From NCBI RefSeq assembly GCF_006439015.1, contig NZ_RCZG01000022.1, positions 1-58,109 of the forward strand: DNA of 58,109 bases. Direction: 5' to 3'. The notes below the pieces were generated by a model that worked only from the letters and a program-made list of their open reading frames with translations, was not told where the DNA came from and ran no database searches. Below, one piece after another: positions 26,355 through 34,628 of the stretch (position 1 is its first letter; every line of letters starts with the position of its first letter). The translations under genes were made by a program, and so were the position numbers. The stretch comes from Mycolicibacterium hodleri. GTDB taxonomy: Bacteria > Actinomycetota > Actinomycetes > Mycobacteriales > Mycobacteriaceae.

Positions 26355-26949
26355 CGGCCCTCGATTCGTTCGGGGTCAGCATCGCCAGGAGCAATGGGAT
26401 GCGTCCTTCCTCGATCTCCGGTTGGGGCAGGACGGTGCGCACGATGGCAGCGCCGTCGAACGCGTTGGTCAGCAGGGCCACGACCGCCGCCAGCGTTCCC
26501 TCGGGATACTGGTCCGCACTCGGGAGCGCGCGGGCCGTGTCGAAGATCCGGGTGCTGTACTCGGTTAGGACGTCTTGCAAAGTACCCCTGAGCTTTTCGT
26601 CGGTGCGGGCCGCGATCAGAAGCTCGTACATCACGACGTTGGTGTCGTTTCCGGTGATGTCCCGCATCGCATACAGAACACCCTCGAGTGCTGGCCGGCT
26701 GGGTGGTATCTCAGCTACCTGCTTGGCGAAGGCATCGAGCTGACGGCGCATCACCTCGTGGGCCGTCGCGGCCATGAAGTCGCCCATCGTATCGAAGTGA
26801 CGAAACAGCGCCCCGCCGGAAAGTCCTGCGCGACCGGTGATCACGGCCGCGGACGCTCTGGCGTAGCCGACGTCGATGATCGTGGCGATGCTCGCATCGA
26901 GCAGTCGCGAGACGGTCTCCTCGCGACGCTCCTGCTGGGTCCTGGCCAC
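26347..26949 (-). CDS. TetR-family regulator
   Basis: 200 residues from a GTG at 26947-26949, 1 bp beyond the amidohydrolase stop; an in-frame upstream extension would overlap that gene for over 100 bp and is not conserved in style. HTH: VSRLLDASIATIIDVGYARASAAVITGRAGLSGGALFRHFDTM, with the family-typical GALFRHF. The rest is a helical ligand domain. It lies inside an operon of two hydrolytic enzymes and may autoregulate it, but no operator was recognised upstream of the first gene. Confidence 0.82.
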   Translation of the reverse strand: MARTQQERREETVSRLLDASIATIIDVGYARASAAVITGRAGLSGGALFRHFDTMGDFMAATAHEVMRRQLDAFAKQVAEIPPSRPALEGVLYAMRDITGNDTNVVMYELLIAARTDEKLRGTLQDVLTEYSTRIFDTARALPSADQYPEGTLAAVVALLTNAFDGAAIVRTVLPQPEIEEGRIPLLLAMLTPNESRADD

Positions 26950-26950
26950 C

Positions 26951-28744
26951 TCAGGCGCGCAGGGCGACGTCGGCGGTCGGTAGACTCGCGCCAGACGCGC
27001 GCAGGAATCGACCAGACCTGGCGGATTCGCCATAGCCGTCGCGGAATTCGCCATTGCGATAGACCACGTGGCCGTTGACGGCCGTGGCCACGACGACGGC
27101 GTCGTTGCGGTTGACCATGCGGCTCAGCCCGCCGTAGAACGGGACCGTCGCTTCGTGGTAACCGTCGACGGTGTCGTCGAGACCGGCCGGGTCGATCACC
27201 ACGAAGTCGGCGCGGTCGCCTCTGCGGAGGGTGCCCGCATCGAGACCGAACCAGTCGGCGACCTCGGCCGTGAGTCGGTGAACCGCATGCTCGAGGGTCA
27301 TGAACGGGCGCCCCGCCAGGTCGGCCTGGAGTGCACGCTTGAGCAGCCTGAGTGCGTAGTTGTAGAAGGCCATGTTCCGTAGGTGGGCACCCGCGTCCGA
27401 GAAGCCCATGTGGACCGTCGGCTCGGTCGCGAGTTTGTCGAGCTGGCGTCGCCGGTGATTCGCGACGGTCGTCGTCCATCGCACGCTGCGTTCACCGTTC
27501 TCGACGAGGACGTCGAGGAAGGCGTCCAGCGGGTGCAGGCCGCGTTCGTCGGCGATCGTCCCGAAGCTCTTGCCGATCAACGAGTCGTCGGGGCACTCGA
27601 CGATCACGGCGTCGTGGAAGTCGCGGTGCCACAGGGTCGGTCCGAGCTTCTTGCGGTCGAACTCGCGACGAAACTCGCGGCGGTACCCGGTGTCCGCCAA
27701 GAGCTCGTTGCGCTCCAACTGGTCCCGCAGGTGCAATGCCGCGGTGCCCGCACCGAACTCCTCGAACACCGGCAGATCGATGCCGTCGGAGTACAGCTCG
27801 AACGGGACGGGCAGGTGCTGGAACCGGACGCTTGAGCCGAGCACACGGTTGAGTAGACGGGTACCTCGGCCGAAGACACCGACCGCGCCGGGCGCCGCCT
27901 TGGAGTCCGCCGAGACCAGCAGGCTCATCCGCACCCCGTCGCGGCGGCCGAACATGCGGCTGCTCGACAGGAAGAACAGCAGTGCCGTCCACGGCCGCGC
28001 GACGTCGGGCGCGCTCTGCAGCAATCTGTGCCGTTTGCGAAGCACGGCAATGAGTCTGCGTCGTTCCCGCCAGGTGGCGAAGGTCGATGGCAGGCCACGG
28101 GACCGGTAGCGGTCACCGTCGAGCTTGTCGATCGCCGAGTCCATGCCGGACATGCCGAGCAAGCCGGCGTCGAGTGCCTCGCCGAGCTTGGCGGTCATCG
28201 CGTCGAGTTCGGCCTGCGTCGGCGTGACGGTATCGTCGGTGGCGCGATCGAGCCCGAGCACGGCGGTACGCAGATCCGAATGTCCAAGCAGCGAGCCCAC
28301 ATTCGGGCCGAGCGGCAGGGCGTCGAGGGTCTCCACGTATTCGGCGGCGGTGGTCCAGGTCTTCTTCTCGTTGAGCGCGCCGAGGACGTACTCGCGGGGC
28401 ACGGCCTCGACCCGGCTGAACAGGTCGGCAGCGTCCTCGTTGTTCGCGTACACGGCGGACAGTGAACAGTTGCCGAGCAGGACGGTGGTGACGCCGTGGC
28501 GGACCGACTCGCGCAGCCCCGGGTCGAGCAGCACCTCGGCGTCGTAATGGGTGTGCACGTCGATGAAGCCGGGCACGATCCACTTGCCGTCGGCGTCGAT
28601 GACGTCGGGGCAGCCGGTTTCGTCGAGGGCGGTGGCGGACACTGACTCCACGATGCCGTCACGGATACCGAGAGTCCTGACCAGCGGGGGAGCACCGGAC
28701 CCGTCGAACCACAGGCCGTTGCGGACGATCACGTCGTAGGGCAT
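26951..28744 (-). CDS. N-acyl-D-amino-acid deacylase-type amidohydrolase
   Basis: 597 residues from ATG 28742-28744. Amidohydrolase superfamily: beta-sandwich start MPYDVIVRNGLWFDGSG, metal site HTHYD in GFIDVHTHYDAE, GNCSLS, and the C-terminal metal Asp in FSDAGAHLRNM, then RGDRADFVVIDP. This set belongs to the D-aminoacylase/DAN family (subtype III). It should hydrolyse an N-acyl-D-amino acid, urea or related amide with a zinc centre. Length is above the classical 480-residue D-aminoacylases but normal for the actinobacterial group. First gene of a three-gene minus-strand unit. Confidence 0.85.
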   Translation of the reverse strand: MPYDVIVRNGLWFDGSGAPPLVRTLGIRDGIVESVSATALDETGCPDVIDADGKWIVPGFIDVHTHYDAEVLLDPGLRESVRHGVTTVLLGNCSLSAVYANNEDAADLFSRVEAVPREYVLGALNEKKTWTTAAEYVETLDALPLGPNVGSLLGHSDLRTAVLGLDRATDDTVTPTQAELDAMTAKLGEALDAGLLGMSGMDSAIDKLDGDRYRSRGLPSTFATWRERRRLIAVLRKRHRLLQSAPDVARPWTALLFFLSSSRMFGRRDGVRMSLLVSADSKAAPGAVGVFGRGTRLLNRVLGSSVRFQHLPVPFELYSDGIDLPVFEEFGAGTAALHLRDQLERNELLADTGYRREFRREFDRKKLGPTLWHRDFHDAVIVECPDDSLIGKSFGTIADERGLHPLDAFLDVLVENGERSVRWTTTVANHRRRQLDKLATEPTVHMGFSDAGAHLRNMAFYNYALRLLKRALQADLAGRPFMTLEHAVHRLTAEVADWFGLDAGTLRRGDRADFVVIDPAGLDDTVDGYHEATVPFYGGLSRMVNRNDAVVVATAVNGHVVYRNGEFRDGYGESARSGRFLRASGASLPTADVALRA

Positions 28745-28798
28745 GACCCGACTGTACCTAAGATTGCGAGCGCTCACAATCTATTTTCACCGCTTCAC

Positions 28799-28853
28799 TG
28801 CGATTTGTGCACACGCGCCCGCGGTGAGCGCGGGTTTGTGTGCACAAATCGCA
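28799..28853. terminator. Long perfect hairpin downstream of desaturase copy 2
   Basis: Outer arms tgcgatttgtgcacac (28799-28814) and its exact reverse complement (28838-28853), 16 bp. Inside is a second stem cccgcg/cgcggg (28818-28823 and 28829-28834) with a 5-nt loop. It starts 14 bp after the desaturase stop on the minus strand, so it can end that transcript and block readthrough into the amidohydrolase gene. The gcgatttgtgcaca core looks like a dispersed mycobacterial repeat. Confidence 0.75.
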
Positions 28854-28866
28854 CGTGGCTCAGGGG

Positions 28867-30042
28867 TTACGCGGCCTTGGCCTCGTCTTCGGCTGCGGGC
28901 TTGCCGAACACCACGTTCGTGACGGCTGTTGGTGCGATCGCCGAGGTGGCCTTGCGGGCGAAGTCATTGGGAAGCGACAGCTTGAAGACCTTCTTCCATG
29001 CCGACCCGACCTGCCTGGGCAGCGATCCGGTGGTGTAGGTCAGGCCGTAGCGCTCGAACAGCTCCTGAATCTTCGGTGCGATCTCCGCGTAGCGGTTGCT
29101 GGGCAGGTCGGGGTAAAGGTGGTGTTCGATCTGGAACGACAGGTTGCCGGACATGAAGTGCATCAGGCGACTTCCCGAGATGTTGGCCGAACCCAGCATC
29201 TGGCGCAGGTACCACTCGCCGCGGGTCTCCCCGTCGATCGAGTGCTTCTCGAAGGTTTGGACGCCTTCGGGGAAGTGTCCGCACATGATGACCGAGTGCG
29301 TCCAGAGATTGCGCGCCAGGTTGGCCGTGAGGTTCGCGGTCAGGGTGGTCACCGCCGACGGTCCCGACAGCAGTGGGTGCAGCACGTAGTCCCTGGTGGC
29401 TTGCTTGCGGATCTTGGCGAGAACTCGCTTGCCCCTGGCCTGGAAGTCGGCCTTGTCGGTGCGGCCCTTGAGGTACTTGCCGATCTGAAGGTCGTACGCC
29501 GCGATGCCGTACTCGAAGAAGCAGGCGTTGATGAAGTTCCACAGCGGCTGGGCGACGTAGAAGGGCACCCACTTTTGGTTCTCGTCCACGCGCATGATGC
29601 CGTAGCCCAGGTCGTGGTCCTTGCCGCGAACGTTGGTGTAGGTGTGGTGGACCTCGTTGTGCGAGTGCTTCCACATCTCGGCCGGAGAGGCGTTGTCCCA
29701 CTCCCAGGTGGTCGAGTGAATCTTGGAGTCGCGCATCCAGTCCCACTGACCGTGCATGACGTTGTGACCGATCTCCATGTTCTCGACGATCTTCGAGATC
29801 GACAGCCCAAGCGTGCCGATGATCCAGGCAGGCGGAAAGAGCGAGAAGAGCAAAATGCCGCGGCTGGTGAGTTCGAGCTTGCGCTGGCCGTCGATGACCT
29901 TGCGAATGTAGGCCGCATCGCGTTCGCCGCGGCTGGCGATGACCTGCTCGCGGATCGCGTCGAGCTCGCGACCGAGGGTTTCGATGTCCTCGGCGGTCAG
30001 GTGGGCGGTCGTGGGGTTGGTGCTGATGTCAGCTGTAGTCAT
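28867..30042 (-). CDS. DesA3-type membrane fatty acid desaturase (copy 2)
   Basis: 391 residues. Same architecture as copy 1: box 1 GHNVMHGQWDW, box 2 HNEVHHTYTN, box 3 QIEHHLYPDLPSNRY; a conserved GEWYLRQMLGSAN segment precedes box 3. Membrane di-iron acyl-CoA desaturase. ATG 30042 follows AAGGAG. Gene order differs from copy 1 only in strand: reductase first, desaturase second, with a 15-bp gap. The upstream control region is different, being shared with a PucR-type regulator, which suggests a second desaturase used under other conditions. Confidence 0.92.
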   Translation of the reverse strand: MTTADISTNPTTAHLTAEDIETLGRELDAIREQVIASRGERDAAYIRKVIDGQRKLELTSRGILLFSLFPPAWIIGTLGLSISKIVENMEIGHNVMHGQWDWMRDSKIHSTTWEWDNASPAEMWKHSHNEVHHTYTNVRGKDHDLGYGIMRVDENQKWVPFYVAQPLWNFINACFFEYGIAAYDLQIGKYLKGRTDKADFQARGKRVLAKIRKQATRDYVLHPLLSGPSAVTTLTANLTANLARNLWTHSVIMCGHFPEGVQTFEKHSIDGETRGEWYLRQMLGSANISGSRLMHFMSGNLSFQIEHHLYPDLPSNRYAEIAPKIQELFERYGLTYTTGSLPRQVGSAWKKVFKLSLPNDFARKATSAIAPTAVTNVVFGKPAAEDEAKAA

Positions 30043-30057
30043 GTCGAATCTCCTTGA

Positions 30058-31149
30058 TTAAAGTTCGATGTCGCACGAGCCTGCGGCGGCGGAGACGCAG
30101 GTTTGGATCTGGACGTTGTCACCGGTGGCGGCCGTGGTGACGTCGCCGGTGCGCAGGTCGCGAACGGCGCCCTGGCGCAGCGGAACCACGCAGCCGAAGC
30201 AGATGCCCATCCGGCAACCGGAGGGCATCAGCACGCCTGCCGCCTCGCCGGCGTCGAGAAGCGTCTCGGCGCCACCCGCGTCGACGACGGTGCCCGACTT
30301 CGAGAAGTTCACTTCGCCGCCCTCGCCCGCGGTGATGATGGTGGGACGAAAGCGCTCGGTGTGCAGGCGGTCGGCGATGCCATCCGCTGCCCAGCGGGAT
30401 TCGAGTGCATCGAGCATGCCGGCCGGACCGCACGCCCACGTCTGTCGTTCCGCGAGGTCGCCGACCAGGTCGTCGAGCTCGCCGACGTCGAGCATGCCGT
30501 CGGTGTCGGTGTGCTTCTCCACCAATGTGATTCGACCCAGGCGGGCCAGTTGGCGGAGCTCGCCGCCGAAGATCACGTCGTCCGCGGTCGGAGCGGAGTG
30601 GACGACGATGACGTCCGCGTCGGCGTCGGTCATGTTGCGCAGCATTCCCATCACGGGCGTGACGCCGCTGCCCGCGGTGAGGAACAGGATCTTGGCCGGC
30701 ACTTGGGGGCCGAGTGTGAATTCGCCTGCGGCCTGGTCGAGTTGGATGATGGTGCCGGCTGTTGCGCGACGCACCAGGTGATTGCTGACCGTGCCGTCCG
30801 GGATGGCCTTCACCGTGATGGCGATGCAGCCGTCCCGCCGCGACCTCTCGGAGGTCAGCGAGTAGGCCCGCCACTGGCGGACGCCGTCGACGTCGACCCC
30901 GACGCGGACGTACTGGCCGGGGGTATGACCGAGCCAGCCGCGGCCGGGCTTGATGACGACGGACACGGCGTCGCGGGTCTCCGGATGAATGGCGACGATG
31001 CGGCCGCGGAGGTCGGCGCTGGACCGCATGGGATCTATGACGTCGAGGTAGTCGGTGGGCACCAGTGGGGTGGTCACCCGCTCGGCGAACTTCATGACGC
31101 GGTCCCGTAGAACGCCGACGGCTGTCGGGCGGGGTGTTGTCGTTGTCAT
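30058..31149 (-). CDS. Flavin/2Fe-2S ferredoxin reductase partner of the desaturase (copy 2)
   Basis: 363 residues from the ATG at 31147-31149. FAD motif RQWRAYSLTS, NAD(P)H-binding ILFLTAGSGVTPVMGML, TWACGPAGML, and C-terminal [2Fe-2S] ligands Cys312, Cys317, Cys320 and Cys351 (CRMGICFGC ... QTC). Supplies electrons to the desaturase encoded 15 bp downstream. Clearly paralogous to the reductase at 12079-13212, sharing the order of domains and many motifs. Divergent from the PucR-type regulator across 51 bp. Confidence 0.92.
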   Translation of the reverse strand: MTTTTPRPTAVGVLRDRVMKFAERVTTPLVPTDYLDVIDPMRSSADLRGRIVAIHPETRDAVSVVIKPGRGWLGHTPGQYVRVGVDVDGVRQWRAYSLTSERSRRDGCIAITVKAIPDGTVSNHLVRRATAGTIIQLDQAAGEFTLGPQVPAKILFLTAGSGVTPVMGMLRNMTDADADVIVVHSAPTADDVIFGGELRQLARLGRITLVEKHTDTDGMLDVGELDDLVGDLAERQTWACGPAGMLDALESRWAADGIADRLHTERFRPTIITAGEGGEVNFSKSGTVVDAGGAETLLDAGEAAGVLMPSGCRMGICFGCVVPLRQGAVRDLRTGDVTTAATGDNVQIQTCVSAAAGSCDIEL

Positions 31150-31182
31150 GAGTTCACTCTGCCTGCGATCAAGGTATAAAGT

Positions 31183-31195
31183 CTTGACCATCAAG
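31183..31195. promoter_or_regulatory. Short palindrome in the divergent reductase/PucR region
   Basis: cttgaccatcaag is a 5+3+5 palindrome in the only 51 bp between the start of the reductase gene (minus) and the PucR-type regulator (plus). Position makes it a candidate operator for the regulator. The neighbouring tataaa (31175-31180) may belong to a promoter, but no convincing -35/-10 pair could be fixed. Confidence 0.4.
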
Positions 31196-31200
31196 CGTGA

Positions 31201-32421
31201 ATGATCTTCACTAATTTGTTCGCAAGGAACGATTTGTCGTCTGAACTCCGCTTCAGCGGGCTCGACCTGCCCGCCGAGGTCGTCGCCGACTTGCAGGCCA
31301 TCCTGCCCAGGATGGCCGAGCGCACCGTGACGGCGATCACAGTCGAGGTGCCCAGCTACACACGCGCATTCAGCGGTCGGATGGGGCAAACCATCGAGAA
31401 CGCCGTCCGGATGGCGCTCCGCGCCTTCCTCCGGTTGGCGATCCGCGCCCATGACTCCGATCCGGCCGCGACGCTGTCGCCGGCCCTGGACGGGGCCTAC
31501 GAGTTGGGCCGCGGTGAGGCGCGTCAGGGGCGGACCATGGATGCCCTGCTTTCGGCGTACCGCGTCGGCGCCAGGGTGGCGTGGCGCGAACTGTCGGCCA
31601 CCGTCGTGGCGGCCGGACTGACCGCCGACACCGTGGCGCGATTCGCGGAACTGGTGTTCGCGTTCATCGACGAACTCTCGGCGTCCAGCGTCGCCGGTCA
31701 CGCCGACGAACTCGCCACCACGGGACGGGTTCGACAGCGCTATCTCGAGCGGCTGGTCAAGCAACTCCTTGCCGGCGAGCCGGCGGAGACGTTGCGGGCG
31801 AGCGCAGAGAAGGCGGACTGGCACCCACCGGAGACCTTGACCGCCGTCCTGGTGGCGGAGGCGCAAACCCGTGGTCTGGCAGCGCGATTCGGGCAGTCGA
31901 CGCTGCAACTGAGTGAGGATCTGCCGGGCGTCGAAGCCTCGGAGTCGTTGGCAGTACTGCTGGTACCCGATCTGGACGGCCGACACCGTGGCCAGCTGCG
32001 GTCGGCGTTGCAAGGTCGGCGGGCTCTGGTGGGACCGGCTAGGCCGTGGACGCAGGCCCAGTCGTCATACCGTCGTGCACTGCGGGCGCGTGACTTGACC
32101 CTCGACGAGGACATCATCGACACCGACGAGCACCTCGTCGAGCTCGTGCTGACCGCCGACCGGGAAGCACTGGCCGATCTGCGCCGCCAAGCCTTGGCGC
32201 CGTTGGCAGATCTGCGCCCCAACACCGCGGATCGGTTGGCCGAGACGCTGCGATCGTGGCTTCTGCACCAGGGGCAGCGCGATGCCGTCGCCGCCGATCT
32301 CTTCGTGCATGCTCAGACGGTGCGCTATCGGATGACACAGCTGCGCGAGCTGTACGGCGACCGGCTGCACGACCCGCGAACGATTCTCGAGCTCACCGTG
32401 GCACTGGGAGTGCCGAGCTGA
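31201..32421 (+). CDS. PucR/CdaR-type transcriptional regulator
   Basis: 406 residues from ATG 31201; a TTG at 31216 is an alternative and no ribosome site is obvious. The C-terminal 60 residues carry the PucR helix-turn-helix (HTH_30): LRSWLLHQGQRDAVAADLF followed by HAQTVRYRMTQLRELYGDRL. The N-terminal 200 residues are helical (LPAEVVADLQAILPRMAERT) as in mycobacterial PucR-like activators, and a GGDEF-like degenerate region lies between. Divergent from the reductase/desaturase pair, so probably controls it, perhaps sensing a fatty acid; effector unknown. Confidence 0.85.
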   Translation: MIFTNLFARNDLSSELRFSGLDLPAEVVADLQAILPRMAERTVTAITVEVPSYTRAFSGRMGQTIENAVRMALRAFLRLAIRAHDSDPAATLSPALDGAYELGRGEARQGRTMDALLSAYRVGARVAWRELSATVVAAGLTADTVARFAELVFAFIDELSASSVAGHADELATTGRVRQRYLERLVKQLLAGEPAETLRASAEKADWHPPETLTAVLVAEAQTRGLAARFGQSTLQLSEDLPGVEASESLAVLLVPDLDGRHRGQLRSALQGRRALVGPARPWTQAQSSYRRALRARDLTLDEDIIDTDEHLVELVLTADREALADLRRQALAPLADLRPNTADRLAETLRSWLLHQGQRDAVAADLFVHAQTVRYRMTQLRELYGDRLHDPRTILELTVALGVPS

Positions 32422-33038
32422 GCGTCAAGGGGGCGGCCGCGTGCTGGCTTGGCGCCGGCGTTGCCTATGTAAGCCTCGAATACGCCGCTGCCATGGGCCT
32501 TCCCGGATACCGCTACGGACGAGACTTCATCAGCGATCTTGGCCGGCCGGATTCACCGCTGAGTTATCTGATGAACACCGCGTTCGTGGTGCAGGGCACG
32601 CTGTTCTGCGCAGGCGCGGTGCTGGTGACACGCGCGACCGGTGGCCGCGGGCAGACCCGCTTCGTAGGTTTCGCCGCCGCGAACGCAGTCGGCAACGTCG
32701 TTGTCGCCGCGGTGCCGAGCGGGGGTGCAAGCACCGCATGGGTGCACGTCGTCGGTGCGACGGTGGCCATCGTGGGAGGTAACGCCGCCATCCTGACCGG
32801 GTCACCAGCGGTGAGTGCGACCGGCGCTTACCAGGTCGCTTCCGTGGGGCTCGGCGCGTCAGGGCTGTTGAGTTTCGCAGCGTTGGCCGTCGCAACAACG
32901 ACGTCGACGACAGTGCTCCTACCCGGCGCGGTGTGGGAGCGGACGAGCGTCTACACGATCATCGGCTGGCAGACGCTGTCGGCGTTCGTACTCTTGGTCG
33001 AGGCAGCACGACGCCGAGCTGTTCGGCGAACACGCTGA
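32418..33038 (+). CDS. DUF998-family membrane protein, start uncertain
   Basis: About 206 residues with six hydrophobic segments and the DUF998 signature YRYGRDFISDLGRPDSPLSYLMNTAF just after the first helix. The frame has no ATG, GTG or TTG before that helix; the only candidates are CTG at 32418-32420, overlapping the regulator stop, or ATG 32491, which would cut off helix one. The coordinates use the CTG. Function of DUF998 proteins is unknown; they are small integral membrane proteins. Translational coupling to the PucR-type gene would explain the weak start. Confidence 0.7.
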   Translation: MSVKGAAACWLGAGVAYVSLEYAAAMGLPGYRYGRDFISDLGRPDSPLSYLMNTAFVVQGTLFCAGAVLVTRATGGRGQTRFVGFAAANAVGNVVVAAVPSGGASTAWVHVVGATVAIVGGNAAILTGSPAVSATGAYQVASVGLGASGLLSFAALAVATTTSTTVLLPGAVWERTSVYTIIGWQTLSAFVLLVEAARRRAVRRTR

Positions 33039-33114
33039 TCATGTGTTGAGGATCTGCGCCGCTCCTGCGCGAGTGGGTGGCCCCCGCTGTTGGGCGCGTG
33101 ATGCCGACCAATCC

Positions 33115-34596
33115 CTAAGTGCCGCAGAATGTTTGGTAGGGCCCGAAGTCGTCCGGCGCAGGCGCGGTGTACTGCTCGAGGCCGGGACGTTCGTCGTAGG
33201 GAGACGTGATCGCGTCGAGAAGCCGAGTGAATGGGCCCAGATCGTTGGACGTCGCCGCGGCGAGGGCATTCTCGACGAGGTGGTTTCGCGGGATGTAGAG
33301 CGGGTTCACGCGGTCCATGGCCGCGGCGTCGGGCGCCAGGGCATGCCATCGGGCGAGCCAGGCGTCGAAACGTGCGAGGTCGACGAACAGCCCACGGGCG
33401 GGCTCGTCGTCGCCGCGTGCCGCGGCGCCGAGGCTGCGGAAGAAGGACGTGTAATCGACGTGACTCTGCTCCAGTTGCACGAGCAGATCCGCGACCAATG
33501 CGTCGTCGTCGCCGTCGCCAGCGGGCAGCCCCAGTTTGGTGCGCATGCCCGCGGAGAAGGCGTCGTCGTAGGCAGCGCTGAAGCGGCCGAGGGACGCGAC
33601 GGCCAGGTCGATGGCGCGTTGCTGATCGTCGGCGATCAGGGGTAGCAGGGTCTCGGCGAGGCGGGCCAGGTTCCACTGGGCGACGACGGGTTGATTGGCG
33701 TACGCGTAGCGCCCGGCGTGGTCGATCGAGCTGTACACGGTGGCCGGGTCATAGGCCTCCATGAAGGCGCACGGCCCGTAGTCGATCGTCTCTCCCGAGA
33801 TCGTCATGTTGTCGGTGTTCATCACCCCGTGGATGAACCCGACGAGCATCCATCGAGCCACCAGCGATGCTTGAGCGGCGACGACGGATTCGAACAGAGC
33901 CAGGTAGGGCTGTGCGGCCTGCGCTGCCTCTGGGTAGTGCCTGGCGATCGCGTGGTCGGCGAGGCGGCGTACCAGGTCGAGGTCACCAGTGGCAGCCGCG
34001 AACTGGAAGCTCCCGACGCGAAGGTGACTACTTGCGATGCGCGCCAGCACGGCACCGGGCAGAAGGGCGTCGCGTTGCACCGCTCGCCCCGTCGCGGTCA
34101 CGGCCAACGACCTGGTGGTCGGGATGCCAAGGGCATGCATCGACTCGCTGATGACGTACTCGCGCAGCATCGGTCCCACCGCAGCCAGCCCGTCGCCCCC
34201 ACGCGCGAACGGCGTCCGTCCCGAGCCCTTGAGGTGGAGATCGCGGAGGCGCTCGTCGACATCGACGAGTTCGCCCATAAGCAGCGCCCGACCGTCACCG
34301 AGGCGGGGCACGAACCCGCCGAACTGATGTCCCGAATAGGCCTGCGCGACGGGGTTGGCCCCGCTGGGGACGGCCGAGCCGACCAGGAATGCCAGTCCGT
34401 CCGCGCTCCGAAGCCAGGACGCGTCGAGGCCGAGCTCAGCCGCCAACGGCTCGTTAAGTGCCAGCAATCGGGGATCGGGGGCGTCGGCAGCCTGCCATCG
34501 GACGGCCATCTCCGGCAGCTCGCGGGAGAAGCGGTCGTCCAGGACGACGGTCGAAGCCGGTGCAGCGCTCACTCGTCCAGGGTACGGAGAAGTCAT
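33115..34596 (-). CDS. selO: SelO/YdiU-family protein adenylyltransferase
   Basis: 493 residues, the family's normal length. Pseudokinase-like fold: AYSGHQFGGFVPRLGDGRALLMGE with the inverted nucleotide-binding loop, HLKGSGRTPFARGGDG, LREYVISESMHALGIPTTR and MNTDNMTISGETIDYGPCAF with catalytic Asp residues. The protein ends in YQTFCGT, carrying the conserved C-terminal cysteine that is selenocysteine in animals and regulates activity by a disulfide. SelO transfers AMP to Ser/Thr/Tyr of target proteins in oxidative stress. ATG 34596 chosen; a GTG eight codons in is possible. Monocistronic between convergent DUF998 and the Crp gene. Confidence 0.92.
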   Translation of the reverse strand: MTSPYPGRVSAAPASTVVLDDRFSRELPEMAVRWQAADAPDPRLLALNEPLAAELGLDASWLRSADGLAFLVGSAVPSGANPVAQAYSGHQFGGFVPRLGDGRALLMGELVDVDERLRDLHLKGSGRTPFARGGDGLAAVGPMLREYVISESMHALGIPTTRSLAVTATGRAVQRDALLPGAVLARIASSHLRVGSFQFAAATGDLDLVRRLADHAIARHYPEAAQAAQPYLALFESVVAAQASLVARWMLVGFIHGVMNTDNMTISGETIDYGPCAFMEAYDPATVYSSIDHAGRYAYANQPVVAQWNLARLAETLLPLIADDQQRAIDLAVASLGRFSAAYDDAFSAGMRTKLGLPAGDGDDDALVADLLVQLEQSHVDYTSFFRSLGAAARGDDEPARGLFVDLARFDAWLARWHALAPDAAAMDRVNPLYIPRNHLVENALAAATSNDLGPFTRLLDAITSPYDERPGLEQYTAPAPDDFGPYQTFCGT

Positions 34597-34628
34597 TGGG
34601 TGGGCGGCGGTGACCGTCGGCGGCGCGC

